A stretch of DNA of 64,000 bases from Oceanobacter sp. (lineage in GTDB: Bacteria; Pseudomonadota; Gammaproteobacteria; Pseudomonadales; Oceanobacteraceae). The translations under genes were made by a program, and so were the position numbers. The stretch spans positions 1 through 64,000 of the forward strand of contig NVWL01000015.1 of NCBI GenBank assembly GCA_002733645.1, written 5' to 3'. The notes under the pieces are model-generated. The model searched no databases. It was not told the origin of the DNA and saw nothing but the letters and a program-made list of their open reading frames with translations. Positions 40,697-50,606 of this stretch are shown here, one piece after another; position 1 is the first letter of the stretch, and the number at the start of each line of letters is the position of its first letter.

Positions 40697-41910
40697 TACG
40701 GCTGGATGACCACTTCCGCTTTAGCCTAAGGGCAATCGTGCGCCAGCGTTTTCGCACGGCCATGCAATTACTCGCCATGGCGATAGGTGTACTGGCGGTT
40801 GTGTTACTCACCGGTATTGGTGAAGGTGGCCGACGTTTTGTGATGGCCGAATTCGCCAGCCTTGGCAGCGATGTGCTCATCATGTTGCCCGGACGAAAAG
40901 AAACCACCGGCGGCTTACCACCACTCAGTGGTGAAGGCACCCGTGACATCACTTTAGAAGATGCTGAAAGCTTAAGTCGAATTACCGGCATTGATGCCAT
41001 CGCGGCGATTGTGGTTGGCACCAGCCGCCTCAGTGCCGGAGGCATAAGCCGTGAAAGCATGGTGATGGGCACCAACCAAGAATTCTTTAAAATTCGTAAC
41101 CTACAGCTCAGCCAAGGCCAATGGTTTACCACCCGTGAAGGCCGCCGCAGCCGCCCTGAATGCGTCGTTGGTAGTCGCCTACGCGATGAGTTATTTGGCC
41201 CGAACAAAGCCCTCGGACAATGGTTAAACATTGCCGATTACCGCTGTCGTATTAGTGGTATTTTGGCGGATTCTGGCACAGGGTTTGGCTTTGATATGGG
41301 CGATGTTTTATTGATCCCGGTAGACAACGCTATGCAGATATTCGACACCGAAGGGCTGTTTCGAGTCATGCTGCAAGTGCGCAACACAGAGACAATTCCG
41401 GCCTTAATAACCGCCATCGAAAATCAAATGCAAACCCGCCACGACGGCCAGCTTGATATTACCATCGTGACGCCTGACTCTTTATTGAATGCGTTTAATC
41501 AAGTGTTACTCATCATGACCCTCGCCGTGACCGGCATTGCGGCAATCAGCCTGATCGTCGCGGGCGTATTAATCATGAATATGACATTAATAGGCGTGGC
41601 ACAACGACGCACTGAAATTGGCTTACTCAAAGCCCTTGGGGCATCAAGCCGCGAAGTGCGCAGTTTATTCGTAACGGAGTCGACCTTGCTCGCCACTAGC
41701 GGTGCAGTGCTCGGCATTGTTCTCGCCCAGATTTTGCTGTTTGCCCTACGCCAGCGATTCCCAGAGGTGCCTTTTGCCACACCACTGTGGGCCATTGCTG
41801 CCGCCCTATTTGTGGCTGGCAGTGCCGGATTTTTATTCTCATGGATTCCTGCACACCGGGCGGCCAGTTTGCCTCCGGTAACCGCACTGCAATCACAGGC
41901 GGGCAAATAA
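40693..41910 (+). CDS. MacB/FtsX-type ABC permease, first
   Basis: A 405-residue inner-membrane permease. An N-terminal transmembrane helix (about 20-42) is followed by a large periplasmic MacB-like domain (residues 45-265). Three C-terminal helices make the FtsX fold, with [22 protein letters not shown] between the first two. Such permeases work as dimers with an ATPase to drive efflux or lipoprotein-type transport through mechanotransmission. Its ATPase partner is truncated just upstream. It may now pair with an ATPase encoded elsewhere or be non-functional. Confidence 0.92.
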   Translation: MIRLDDHFRFSLRAIVRQRFRTAMQLLAMAIGVLAVVLLTGIGEGGRRFVMAEFASLGSDVLIMLPGRKETTGGLPPLSGEGTRDITLEDAESLSRITGIDAIAAIVVGTSRLSAGGISRESMVMGTNQEFFKIRNLQLSQGQWFTTREGRRSRPECVVGSRLRDELFGPNKALGQWLNIADYRCRISGILADSGTGFGFDMGDVLLIPVDNAMQIFDTEGLFRVMLQVRNTETIPALITAIENQMQTRHDGQLDITIVTPDSLLNAFNQVLLIMTLAVTGIAAISLIVAGVLIMNMTLIGVAQRRTEIGLLKALGASSREVRSLFVTESTLLATSGAVLGIVLAQILLFALRQRFPEVPFATPLWAIAAALFVAGSAGFLFSWIPAHRAASLPPVTALQSQAGK

Positions 41911-41911
41911 T

Positions 41912-43111
41912 ATGATCAGACCACGCGACTGGCTGCGCTTAGCTTCTTCCCCCGTGACTGGCAACATCAGCAAAAGCTTGCTGACTGCCTTGGGCATTGC
42001 GATTGGTATTGCCGCCGTTACCTTGCTCACCACATTAGGCCAAGGCGTACGCCAATACGTGACTGACAGCTTTTCACAGTTTGGTACACGTATTATTGCC
42101 GTCACACCCGGGCACAGTGAAACCGCTGGCATGGCAGGCGGATTGCTCAGTTCAGTGCGTTTACTGACACTCGACGACGCCGAAGCACTGGCGCGCTTAC
42201 CCGGCACCGAATGGGTGGTATCAAATGTGCAAGGCTCTGGCCCTATTCGTTATGGCGAGCGTGTGCGCAGTACCGAAATTATTGGCACCACACCCGACTT
42301 CTCAAAAGCGTGGGACTTCCCCTTGGCTATGGGCAAATTCCTACCAGATACTGGCGGCAACAGCCCAGCCGTTGCCGTGATTGGGGACAAACTTCACCAA
42401 GAACTTTTTAATCGCAAAAATCCTCTGGGCGAATTTATTCGTGTCGGCGGGCAACGATTCCGCGTTATTGGCGTGATGCAGCCCAAAGGCTCGACGCTAG
42501 GTTTTGACCTCGATGACATGGCCTACATCCCTGCCGACCGGGGGTTAGCACTGTTTAATCGCGAAGGCTTAATGGAAGTAGATGTTGTGTTCTCGCCTAA
42601 CACCACCTCCGAGGTGATGATAAAACGCATAAAAGCCCAACTGCTGCGCCGCCACGGCCAAGAAGATTTCACCCTTACCAGCCAAGACGAAATGCTCGGC
42701 AGCATGAACCGTATTTTAGGGATGTTAACCCTAGGCGTAACAGCGCTTGGGGGCATATCACTGCTCGTGGGCGGCGTCGGGATCTTTACTATCATGACCA
42801 CCAACCTTACTGAACGCACCGCCGAAATTGGACTACTGCGAGCCATCGGCTGCCCACGTCATCAATTACTGAGTTTGTTTCTAGGCGAAGCGATTATATT
42901 GTCGCTATTTGGGGCAGGCATAGGCATCGCTATTACCGGGGTGATCGTCGGGTTAGTAAGCATATTAGTGCCTGAATTTCCAGTGCAACTGCAAGCCAGC
43001 ACATTTTTTATTGCCGCTGGAGTGGCCATTGTTACTGGTCTACTCTCAGGTATATGGCCAGCGTGGAAATCATCCAGATTAAGCCCGATTGAAGCGCTCA
43101 GAAGTGAATAG
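41912..43111 (+). CDS. MacB/FtsX-type ABC permease, second
   Basis: A 399-residue paralogue of the preceding permease with the same layout: N-terminal helix (SLLTALGIAIGIAAVTLLTT), periplasmic domain, and three C-terminal helices with LTERTAEIGLLRAIGCPRHQL. The single-base gap to the upstream gene implies translational coupling and a heterodimeric transporter. Both permease frames look intact, which suggests that loss of the ATPase is recent or that function is retained by another ATPase. Confidence 0.92.
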   Translation: MIRPRDWLRLASSPVTGNISKSLLTALGIAIGIAAVTLLTTLGQGVRQYVTDSFSQFGTRIIAVTPGHSETAGMAGGLLSSVRLLTLDDAEALARLPGTEWVVSNVQGSGPIRYGERVRSTEIIGTTPDFSKAWDFPLAMGKFLPDTGGNSPAVAVIGDKLHQELFNRKNPLGEFIRVGGQRFRVIGVMQPKGSTLGFDLDDMAYIPADRGLALFNREGLMEVDVVFSPNTTSEVMIKRIKAQLLRRHGQEDFTLTSQDEMLGSMNRILGMLTLGVTALGGISLLVGGVGIFTIMTTNLTERTAEIGLLRAIGCPRHQLLSLFLGEAIILSLFGAGIGIAITGVIVGLVSILVPEFPVQLQASTFFIAAGVAIVTGLLSGIWPAWKSSRLSPIEALRSE

Positions 43112-43136
43112 CCTCCAATAAGAGATCACAGTACGC

Positions 43137-43568
43137 ATGCAAATAAAATCACTCATGACTAAACGCGTTGTTTCTGTAGACATGGATGACACCCTAGCCA
43201 CAATTAAAGGAATTTTCGAGCACATGTACTTTCACCATGTACTGGTGATAGAAAAAGGAAAACTCCTTGGCGTAATCTCAGACCGAGACCTATTTAAAGC
43301 ACTCAGCCCAAATTTAGGGCAAGCGTCAGAAAACGAGCACGATACCGCGACGCTAAAGAAACGGGTTCATCAAATAATGACGCGTAAACCAATTACCGTT
43401 CGTGGTGATAATGACGTATACGATGCTATCGCCCTATTCAACCAGCATTCGATTTCGTGTTTACCGGTATTAGACGAAGACCAAAAAGTCATTGGGATCT
43501 TAACTTGGCGGGACATATTAAGAGCGCTTGAAGCACGACAAAAACGAAAACTATCAAGCCAACAGTAA
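43137..43568 (+). CDS. CBS-domain pair protein
   Basis: A 143-residue protein that is just two CBS motifs: IKSLMTKRVVSVDMDDTLA to GVISDRDLFKAL, and VHQIMTRKPITVRGDNDVY to GILTWRDILRALE. A Lys/Arg-rich tail ends it. The partner and ligand are unknown. It lies 25 nt after the second permease on the same strand. It has no N-terminal tail, unlike the CBS protein at 2107. Confidence 0.9.
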   Translation: MQIKSLMTKRVVSVDMDDTLATIKGIFEHMYFHHVLVIEKGKLLGVISDRDLFKALSPNLGQASENEHDTATLKKRVHQIMTRKPITVRGDNDVYDAIALFNQHSISCLPVLDEDQKVIGILTWRDILRALEARQKRKLSSQQ

Positions 43569-43582
43569 ATTCGTTAGAAAAA

Positions 43583-43918
43583 CTAGTTGGGTGACACACC
43601 TAAGCTCTCCGCGGCCTCATCGAGTAATTCGCGCTCGCCACTGATGCATTGGTAATACACTTCTGAGGACACCTTGCCGTCGTACTTAACCTCAACGTAC
43701 AAATACTCTTCGTCGTACGCGGGCAAATTTAGCAGCATCAACATGGTATCAATAAGTTCTATCCGGTTTTCATCGCCGTCTTCATAGCCTGCCTGATAAA
43801 ACACATCATCAACGCAAGACGCGACGGTTTGAATCTTCAGAATTTCGAGATCAGAAGGTTGCTCAGCTAAGGCTGTAGGTACAAACAAAAAAGTAGATAA
43901 AAGTAACAGTAAACGCAT
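43583..43918 (-). CDS. Small secreted protein of unknown function
   Basis: A 111-residue exported protein, from the ATG at 43918 with signal peptide RLLLLLSTFLFVPTALA. The mature part is acidic with two Cys (VASCVDDVF and YYQCISG) that probably form a disulfide. No family recognised. It is convergent with the CBS gene, separated by 14 nt. Confidence 0.7.
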   Translation of the reverse strand: MRLLLLLSTFLFVPTALAEQPSDLEILKIQTVASCVDDVFYQAGYEDGDENRIELIDTMLMLLNLPAYDEEYLYVEVKYDGKVSSEVYYQCISGERELLDEAAESLGVSPN

Positions 43919-44054
43919 TGTATTTATTCTTGTCGTTAACATCTTTGAAAGACTATCAGACGTGTATCCCATTGGGCCACGATAAATATGTTAAAAGGTG
44001 TAACCATTCCAAAATCTCTTTAGCCGTTTCGGTATAACATTGAGCAAAATCAAA

Positions 44055-44083
44055 ACAGCCGCCAATAAAGGCGGCTGTTTTTC
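44055..44083 (-). terminator. Terminator of the RND efflux operon
   Basis: ACAGCCGCC / GGCGGCTGT stem with A/T runs on both sides, 17 nt after the RND stop codon. Confidence 0.88.
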
Positions 44084-44094
44084 TTTTATACCCG

Positions 44095-47000
44095 CTAAGA
44101 CCTAGGCGGAGTTATTTTGTGAGTAATGGAATACATGACAGGCACAACGCCTAGTGTAAGTACTGTTGCAAACCCCAGGCCGAAAGCAATAACGACAGCC
44201 ATCGCACTAAAGAATGCATCGGTTAATAAAGGTAACATCCCTAAAATAGTCGTAAGTGCTGCCATAGTGACGGGCCGTAAACGGCTCATTGATGCGTGGT
44301 ATATCGCATCGAAAGAATGGTGTTCATCAGAAAGAATTTTAATTTGATCAACCAATACAATCCCATTTTTTACGATCATGCCTGATAAACTGAGTAAACC
44401 AAGCAGCGCCATAAAGCCGAATTCAGCATTCAATAACAACATACCGGCACTCACCCCAATCAAGGCTAATGGTACACAAGCCCAAATCACTAATGCGCTA
44501 CGCAATTCGTTAAACAGCAAAATGGTTAAGATAAACATAATTAAATAACCAAGAGGCAAGGATGAGAACAAACTCTCCTGCGCTTCTCCTGCTGTTTCAA
44601 ACTCTCCCCCCCAAGAAAGGCTATAGCCCGATGGGAGAGGTATTGCTTCTAACTTAGGTCGCAGGCGTTTCAGTAAGCTATCGGCGGTGAACTCTGTTTC
44701 GAATGATGGGTCTGCATAGATTGTAATTGTGCGCTTTCGATCACGACGATCAATAATAGGATCTTCATAACGCACTTCAAAACTTTGAACCACTTGCTCA
44801 ATAGGAATGTAGCGACTGAATACAGGACTCCAAATTTGCAATTCCATTAAGCTATCAATATCTAAGCGCTCTTCAGCAGGAGGACGCATAATAATGTCTT
44901 TTAAGTTAGTCCCATCACGATACACCCCTATTTTTTTACCACTGAAACTAAGGTGCATAAAGTCATCTAGATCTTGCTTAGAAATACCTGCACGTCGGGC
45001 GTTATCCTCGTTAAATACAGGGCGAACCACTTTAACGCGTTGACGCCAATTGTTACGCACACTGTCCGTATCTGGATCAGCAAGAAAGATGGCTTCTGCT
45101 TGCTCGGCTAAGCCACGTAGCACTGCTTGATCTGGGCCTGAAAAACGCGCCTCAATCTTAGCGTCAGTTCCTGGGCCGACTTGTAAGCGTTTGAATTTAA
45201 CAAACGCATTAGGCAACTCCGTTGATGTCCACGCCATTGCTTCTTTAATAAGCCCCGGGATTTGATCACGTTCTTCGGTACGAATCATCACTTGTGCATA
45301 CGCAGGATAATCTTTTTCTGGCGCATAAGTCAGCATGAAGCGTTGCTCACCGCGGCCTATAGTCGCTGAAGTATATTCAACTTCATCCCGCTGCGTAAAA
45401 TAGTTTTCAAGCTTCTTAGCTTGATCTTCTACGGCATGAATGTCTGTACCTTCTGGCATCCAGATATCGACAAAAAATATCGGAGTATTTGACGGTGGAA
45501 AGAAGCTTTGCTTAACAAAGCCAAATCCGTAAATACTTACCATCAATAGACCTACCATACTCAACATTGTCAGGGCACGATTTACCAGCAAGAATTTTAA
45601 TATTGCACCATACACAGTGTAGAGTGCGCCTTTGTATGGATCTGAATCTGAGTCATTACCATCACTTTTTTCTTCTTTGTTAAACAATAGATGACAAAGA
45701 AAAGGGGTTAATGTAATTGCCGTAATCCAACTCAAAAGCAATGAAATCAACAACACATAGAACAACGATCCCACAAACTCACCGGTAGAGTCAGGTGACA
45801 AGCCGATTGGGGCGAAAGCAGTAATAGCAATGACCGTGGCTCCCAATAATGGCCACTGAGTTTGTTTTACAATTTCATAAGCTGCACGCGTTCGACTAAG
45901 CCCTCGTTTAAGCCCAACCATTATGCCCTCGGTGACAACCAATGCATTATCCACCAACATCCCGAGAGCGATAATCAATGCCCCCAAAGATATTCGATGC
46001 AGCTCAATGGATAAAATATCCATCATAATAAAGGTGCCAAATATGGTCAGTAATAAAATAGCACCAATGATCAAACCAGCACGCACCCCCATAAATAGTA
46101 GAAGTACTGCAATTACGATAATGACCGACGCGAGTAAATTCAGAACGAAACCCGTAGACGAGGCATCCACTTCAGCAGGTTGATCGTACAAGGTGTGAAT
46201 ATCAATGCCTAGTGGACGATTATTATCTAGGCGCTTCAGCTCTTCGCGCATCAACTCACCGACTTTGACAACGTTAACTCCTTTGTTAAAGGAAACACCA
46301 ATGTGCAACGTTTTTTCGCTTTTATATTTCAAAAGGTGTGTCGGTACTTCTGCTACCCCCTCAGAAATACTGGCAATATCTTTTAAATAAATTAGCTTTT
46401 CTGAGCCGGCACCACTTACTAGTAAATTCCCTAGTTCTTGTACGCTGGTAAATTCACCGGTTGGATTAATACGAATATATTCACTACCAAGGCGAATATG
46501 ACCCGCATCTTGAATGATATTCTGAGTATCTAACAGGTCATATACACGTGATAGTGGTATTCCTAGGTTGGTCATTTTTTCACGAGCGATATCAATAAAT
46601 ACTCGCTCTTCTTGCTCTCCCGTTATATTAACTTTGGAGACACCCTTCATGACTGCAAACTCACGCTTTAAGTAATTAGCATAATCATTCAGCTCTTCGT
46701 AACTAAAATTTTCTCCGGTAATCGCCAGTAGCACACCGTATACATCACCAAAGTCGTCAACCACGATTGGTGGATCAACACCCGGCGGTAAGTTATGTTT
46801 TTCGTCATTGATTTTCCGGCGTAATTCATCCCAAATTTGAGGTAACTCTTCTGCCTGATAAGTAGGCTTGACGACAATATGAATTTGAGAAATTCCAGCC
46901 TTTGACACTGACTTTACATGTTTAATATATGGAAGTGACTGAATGGAATCTTCTAATGGCGCCGTCACCTCCTCCTCAACCTGAAGCGCATTAGCACCGG

Positions 47001-47193
47001 AATAATTGGTAATCACCATAGCTTCTTTAATGGTGAATGGTGGATCTTCTAAACGCCCTAACCCTAGGTAACTAGAAATCCCACCAACCAGCAGGATAAT
47101 CAGTACGAGCCAACTCGTTGTCGAATTCCGAATAAAATAAGTAGCACTATTACCGCGGGCCTTCTCGTTTGGTTTAACATTGTTATCTGTCAT
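44095..47193 (-). CDS. RND-family efflux transporter, inner-membrane pump
   Basis: A 1032-residue proton-driven multidrug-type pump. Twelve transmembrane helices and two large periplasmic loops follow the AcrB/HAE1 layout. The proton-relay region is ISLGALIIALGMLVDNALVV, where AcrB has two adjacent Asp but here the second is Asn; TriC/VexH-like members share such variants. The helix starting SSTGFVLNLLASVIIVIAVL precedes it. It is paired with a lipoprotein adaptor upstream, with a 2-nt gap. No outer-membrane TolC-type gene is in the operon. Confidence 0.94.
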   Translation of the reverse strand: MTDNNVKPNEKARGNSATYFIRNSTTSWLVLIILLVGGISSYLGLGRLEDPPFTIKEAMVITNYSGANALQVEEEVTAPLEDSIQSLPYIKHVKSVSKAGISQIHIVVKPTYQAEELPQIWDELRRKINDEKHNLPPGVDPPIVVDDFGDVYGVLLAITGENFSYEELNDYANYLKREFAVMKGVSKVNITGEQEERVFIDIAREKMTNLGIPLSRVYDLLDTQNIIQDAGHIRLGSEYIRINPTGEFTSVQELGNLLVSGAGSEKLIYLKDIASISEGVAEVPTHLLKYKSEKTLHIGVSFNKGVNVVKVGELMREELKRLDNNRPLGIDIHTLYDQPAEVDASSTGFVLNLLASVIIVIAVLLLFMGVRAGLIIGAILLLTIFGTFIMMDILSIELHRISLGALIIALGMLVDNALVVTEGIMVGLKRGLSRTRAAYEIVKQTQWPLLGATVIAITAFAPIGLSPDSTGEFVGSLFYVLLISLLLSWITAITLTPFLCHLLFNKEEKSDGNDSDSDPYKGALYTVYGAILKFLLVNRALTMLSMVGLLMVSIYGFGFVKQSFFPPSNTPIFFVDIWMPEGTDIHAVEDQAKKLENYFTQRDEVEYTSATIGRGEQRFMLTYAPEKDYPAYAQVMIRTEERDQIPGLIKEAMAWTSTELPNAFVKFKRLQVGPGTDAKIEARFSGPDQAVLRGLAEQAEAIFLADPDTDSVRNNWRQRVKVVRPVFNEDNARRAGISKQDLDDFMHLSFSGKKIGVYRDGTNLKDIIMRPPAEERLDIDSLMELQIWSPVFSRYIPIEQVVQSFEVRYEDPIIDRRDRKRTITIYADPSFETEFTADSLLKRLRPKLEAIPLPSGYSLSWGGEFETAGEAQESLFSSLPLGYLIMFILTILLFNELRSALVIWACVPLALIGVSAGMLLLNAEFGFMALLGLLSLSGMIVKNGIVLVDQIKILSDEHHSFDAIYHASMSRLRPVTMAALTTILGMLPLLTDAFFSAMAVVIAFGLGFATVLTLGVVPVMYSITHKITPPRS

Positions 47194-47195
47194 GA

Positions 47196-48293
47196 TTATA
47201 GACCTCGCTCTTTCAACCAGGGGCGAATCTTCATGCCTTCAACAGCTTGATGTACTCCAGAATCGAGAATTTTATCTCCGGGGTTTAGCCCAACTTTTAT
47301 TTCTATTCCATTGGCTGTTAACTTACCGACCTCAACAGGCACGGCTGTTAATGTTTGGTCATCCTTCACTAGCCATACGCTGGCTTGATTGCTGCCTTGC
47401 GCTTGGTTTGCTTGTTGAAAAACACTATTAGCCGGTACCACCATCATATCAATGCGCTGGCTGAATATTTTATTCAGATCAACATATACACTGGCCGACA
47501 TACCGGGGAGTACGTTTAAATTTTCGGGACGAGGGAGTGTCAGTGTAACGGTATAGCTTCCAGTGGCACTGTCTGCTTGAGAGGTATGTTCTTTATACGT
47601 GGCTTTAAAACGTTTATTAGGGAGAGCATCGAATTCTGTTTCTGGCTTGTAGTTTGATGTCTTACTGTTCTGCGAAATTTGCACCATGATACTTTCAGGA
47701 ACTTGCAGATTCACTTCAAGTTGATCTTGAACTTGAAGCACAGCAATGGTCGTACCGGCATTGATGGATTGATGGTTATCGGCAAAAACATTCGCAACCG
47801 TGCCATCAAAAGGTGCTTTTAATTCAGTGTAAGACAAATCTGACTGGGCTGTTTTTAATGCCGCTTTACTAATATCTAAATCGGCTTTTGCTTGATCTAG
47901 TTGCGACTGAGATATTTGTGCCATTTTAAACAAGTTTTTAACACGTTCATATTGTGCGTGAGCTAATTCATAGCGTGCTTTGCGATCATCAACTTGAACT
48001 TGATAATCGGCAGGATCTAGTGCTGCTAGCACATCGCCCTCTTTAACTGCTTGCCCAGACTGCGCAGGCAATTTCAATAATTCACCACTCACCCGAAAAG
48101 CAAGCGACGCACGCTCTGCAGATTGTACTTGAGCAGGAAAGCGACGTACTTGGGCTTCATCTGGCGAGCCAACTTGAAATATCTTAGCTGGACGAACTCC
48201 CTCAGCTTCTACTTCAGGTGTTGTTTCTTTACAACCGCTTAATGCGGACATGACAGCTAAGCCGACAATCACGTAATAAGTCGAAATACGCAT
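47196..48293 (-). CDS. RND efflux periplasmic adaptor lipoprotein
   Basis: A 365-residue membrane-fusion protein. Lipobox LSGCKE anchors it. Lipoyl/barrel-sandwich halves are FRVSGELLKLPAQSGQAVKEGDVLAALD and YTELKAPFDGTVANVF, separated by a coiled-coil hairpin (about residues 100-150). A beta-barrel and a C-terminal membrane-proximal domain follow. It links the pump to a TolC-type outer-membrane channel. It is the first gene of the operon. Confidence 0.95.
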   Translation of the reverse strand: MRISTYYVIVGLAVMSALSGCKETTPEVEAEGVRPAKIFQVGSPDEAQVRRFPAQVQSAERASLAFRVSGELLKLPAQSGQAVKEGDVLAALDPADYQVQVDDRKARYELAHAQYERVKNLFKMAQISQSQLDQAKADLDISKAALKTAQSDLSYTELKAPFDGTVANVFADNHQSINAGTTIAVLQVQDQLEVNLQVPESIMVQISQNSKTSNYKPETEFDALPNKRFKATYKEHTSQADSATGSYTVTLTLPRPENLNVLPGMSASVYVDLNKIFSQRIDMMVVPANSVFQQANQAQGSNQASVWLVKDDQTLTAVPVEVGKLTANGIEIKVGLNPGDKILDSGVHQAVEGMKIRPWLKERGL

Positions 48294-48705
48294 AGAACTT
48301 TCCCGTTGTTGTTTAAAGTGAAGCCATATTCATCATGGACGACTTTTCTGGATGCGCCAGATATGGAACATTTTAAATCAACAGGGAGACATAAATTGCA
48401 CGCGTTTCCGCAACCATTAATCTCAAGAGAGAGACAATCAATATTAAAAATACAATAATAGTAATTATTTTAGACTAATCTGGCCGAAAATAGCACAAAC
48501 GCTTGAGAGTAATGCTTTATTAGTCACAACCCATACTGAATCAACTATTAATAAAGTATTTTAAAAGCCCATCACTTCCAAGTTAGATAAATATATGCAC
48601 AAGATTAGAAAGCTCTACCCACAACGTTTATTGCAGCACTGAAGTCCCTGACTTTATTTGTACGGTGGTATACTCCGCGCCTTTGTACTTCTGTGGATCA
48701 ATACC
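48294..48705. promoter_or_regulatory. Divergent promoter region of RND operon and rhlE
   Basis: A 412-nt gene-free, AT-rich stretch with no regulator gene. CTTTATTA (48515-48522) and TAATAAAG (48549-48556) form an inverted repeat that could bind a regulator of the RND operon. No other clear site or small gene is seen. Confidence 0.4.
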
Positions 48706-49956
48706 ATGTCTAGCTTTGCCATGTTACAGCTCGCCAGCCCGATACTTACCGCCATAACAGAGCTTGGTTACGACACTCCGACGCCAATTCAAACTCAGGC
48801 GATTCCAGAGATTCTCGCAGGTAAAGACGTGTTGGCCGGCGCACAAACAGGCACAGGTAAGACCGCCGCCTTTGCCTTGCCATTACTGACTCGTTTAATG
48901 GAAGCACCAAGAGCACAGAGTAAACGCCCTTCTGCATTGATTTTGGCTCCGACTCGCGAACTGGCGGTTCAAGTCGCCACAAGCATCCAAGGCTATGCAG
49001 TAAATACAGAGTTACAGACCTTGGCTGTGTACGGTGGTGTTAGCCAAAATCCGCAAACCGATGCTCTCAACCAAGGCGTAGATATTTTAGTCGCGACGCC
49101 TGGCCGCCTGCTCGACCTACTCAATCAACAAGCACTAGAACTCAGTGCTGTGCGTTGGCTGATTTTAGATGAAGCCGATCGTATGCTGGATCTCGGTTTT
49201 AAAGAAGAACTCATCCGGCTGCTCAAGCAGTTACCCAAAGAGCGCCAAACTCTGTTCTTCTCGGCCACCTTTCCGAAAACAGTGAAAGACCTCGCCTACA
49301 GCATGCTCAAGCAGCCTGAAGAAATCGCCGTCGCGGCTGAAAATGCCCCGATTGATAGCATCGAGCAGATTGTCTACAACATGGACAACAACAAAAAACG
49401 TGCGGCTCTGGCATGGCTGATTGGCTCTGGTAACTGGCAACAAGTATTAGTGTTCGTCCGTTCAAAACAACAAGCCGACGATTTAGCGAGCGAACTGAAA
49501 AAAGACGGCATTAAGTGCGATAGCCTGCATGGCGACAAAAGCCAAGGGGCGCGAGCACGAGCATTAGAAGATTTCAAAAACGGCAAAGTACGTGCGCTGA
49601 TCGCCACCGACGTCGCCGCCCGCGGCATCGACATACTCGAACTGCCTTGGGTCGTTAACTACGAACTCCCCTTCCAAGCGGAAGACTACGTACACCGTAT
49701 TGGCCGCACCGGGCGTGCTGGCAACACAGGCAAAGCCATCAGCTTCGTCTCTCGCAAAGAAGAATACCTGTTAGCGGACATCGAAACTCTGATCAAACGC
49801 GTTTTACCCACCCAATGGCTGGTCGGCTTTGAGCCGAATTTTGATGAACCCGATGGCGGTGAAAATCACGGTCGTAATTTGCGTAAGCAGCGCCAAAAAG
49901 CCAAGAAGAAGGCAAAAGCGCAGGCAACTTATGGGATCAAGAAGTCGCGCACATAA
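48706..49956 (+). CDS. rhlE: DEAD-box RNA helicase RhlE
   Basis: A 416-residue ATP-dependent RNA helicase involved in RNA remodelling and ribosome maturation. The start at 48706 gives MSSFAMLQLASPILTAITELGYDTPTPIQ. Motifs in order: Q motif (PTPIQTQAIP), AQTGTGKT, PTRELAVQ, TPGRLLDLL, LDEADRMLDLGF (DEAD), SATFPK, then ATDVAARGIDILEL and HRIGRTGRAG. The basic C-terminal tail ends KQRQKAKKKAKAQ. The RhlE assignment within the family rests on length and tail. It is monocistronic, upstream of a toxin-antitoxin patch. Confidence 0.93.
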   Translation: MSSFAMLQLASPILTAITELGYDTPTPIQTQAIPEILAGKDVLAGAQTGTGKTAAFALPLLTRLMEAPRAQSKRPSALILAPTRELAVQVATSIQGYAVNTELQTLAVYGGVSQNPQTDALNQGVDILVATPGRLLDLLNQQALELSAVRWLILDEADRMLDLGFKEELIRLLKQLPKERQTLFFSATFPKTVKDLAYSMLKQPEEIAVAAENAPIDSIEQIVYNMDNNKKRAALAWLIGSGNWQQVLVFVRSKQQADDLASELKKDGIKCDSLHGDKSQGARARALEDFKNGKVRALIATDVAARGIDILELPWVVNYELPFQAEDYVHRIGRTGRAGNTGKAISFVSRKEEYLLADIETLIKRVLPTQWLVGFEPNFDEPDGGENHGRNLRKQRQKAKKKAKAQATYGIKKSRT

Positions 49957-50033
49957 GATTGGAAAGATGGAAGATAGCAAAACAGAGTGTTATTTTTGTT
50001 TAACAAAGCTAAACAGATACGGTAGGTGACCCC

Positions 50034-50297
50034 ATGCTAGGCGTCCGACTCGATGAACAACTTGAAAATCGTTTAAGTGCTTTAGCGGCTAAAACTCAAC
50101 GCTCGAAAAGCTTTTTAGCGCAAGAAGCACTCATTCGCTATATCGATGAAGAAGAGCGCCAACAGCGTGAGAATGACCTCACAATTAAGCGCTGGGAGGA
50201 ATATCAAGAAACCGGCGAAACAGTGAGCAATGAGTCCATGACCAACTGGTTAGACTCCTGGGGTACCGATCAGGAAAAGCCACGCCCTGTGAAATAG
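50034..50297 (+). CDS. RHH-fold antitoxin (RelB/ParD/CopG type)
   Basis: An 87-residue ribbon-helix-helix protein: MLGVRLDEQLENRLSALAAK gives the beta-strand and first helix, then RSKSFLAQEALIRYIDEEER the second. The acidic C-terminal part (EEYQETGETVSNESMTNWLDS) should bind the toxin. GGTAGGTG lies 5-10 nt upstream. It overlaps the ParE-like toxin frame that follows. Confidence 0.92.
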   Translation: MLGVRLDEQLENRLSALAAKTQRSKSFLAQEALIRYIDEEERQQRENDLTIKRWEEYQETGETVSNESMTNWLDSWGTDQEKPRPVK

Positions 50298-50575
50298 TCT
50301 GGTTACCAAGTGCAACGTCAGATGTTGTCCGGCTTAGGGATTTTATAAAATCTGATAACCCTCGCGCAGCACAGCGTGCTGCTGAACGCATTATTGAAGG
50401 CATAAATATCCTGCAAGCTAATCCCGAAGCTGGTATGCCTGTAGAAAACCTAGTTGATTACAAAGACTTGGTACTAAGCTTTGGTGCCGGCGAGTACATC
50501 ATAAGATACCGCCAAGAACTAGCAAATCGAGTAGTTATCGTTCGAGTACGACATAGCAAAGAAGAAGGTTTTTAA
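50282..50575 (+). CDS. ParE-like toxin with no standard start codon
   Basis: An open frame from 50234 to the TAA at 50575 encodes a ParE-family toxin: EIVWLPSATSDVVRLRDFI, then NPRAAQRAAERIIEGINILQ, PEAGMPVENLVDYKDLVL and YIIRYRQELANRVVIVRVRH. The frame contains no ATG, GTG or TTG before the conserved region. AGGA (50272-50275) lies 6 nt before an ACG at 50282, the start I show; a CTG at 50246 or 50258 or an ATA at 50294 are alternatives. The body of the gene has no stop or frameshift, so it may still be made at low level by non-standard initiation and coupling to the antitoxin stop at 50297. It could otherwise be a decayed toxin. Confidence 0.75.
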   Translation, partial: TPCEIVWLPSATSDVVRLRDFIKSDNPRAAQRAAERIIEGINILQANPEAGMPVENLVDYKDLVLSFGAGEYIIRYRQELANRVVIVRVRHSKEEGF

Positions 50576-50606
50576 GCTATTATTCAGCGCTACTCACCTA
50601 TTAGAT

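Noticed and set aside
40677-41231. Long minus-strand open frame opposite the first permease
   Set aside because: No recognisable protein, no ribosome site, Arg/Pro/Ser-rich composition typical of an antisense shadow of a coding gene.
50285-50300. Frameshift from loss of one A in GTGAAATAG hiding a GTG start of the ParE-like toxin
   Set aside because: Restoring an A would fuse the antitoxin frame directly to the toxin, removing the antitoxin stop, which is not the usual arrangement.
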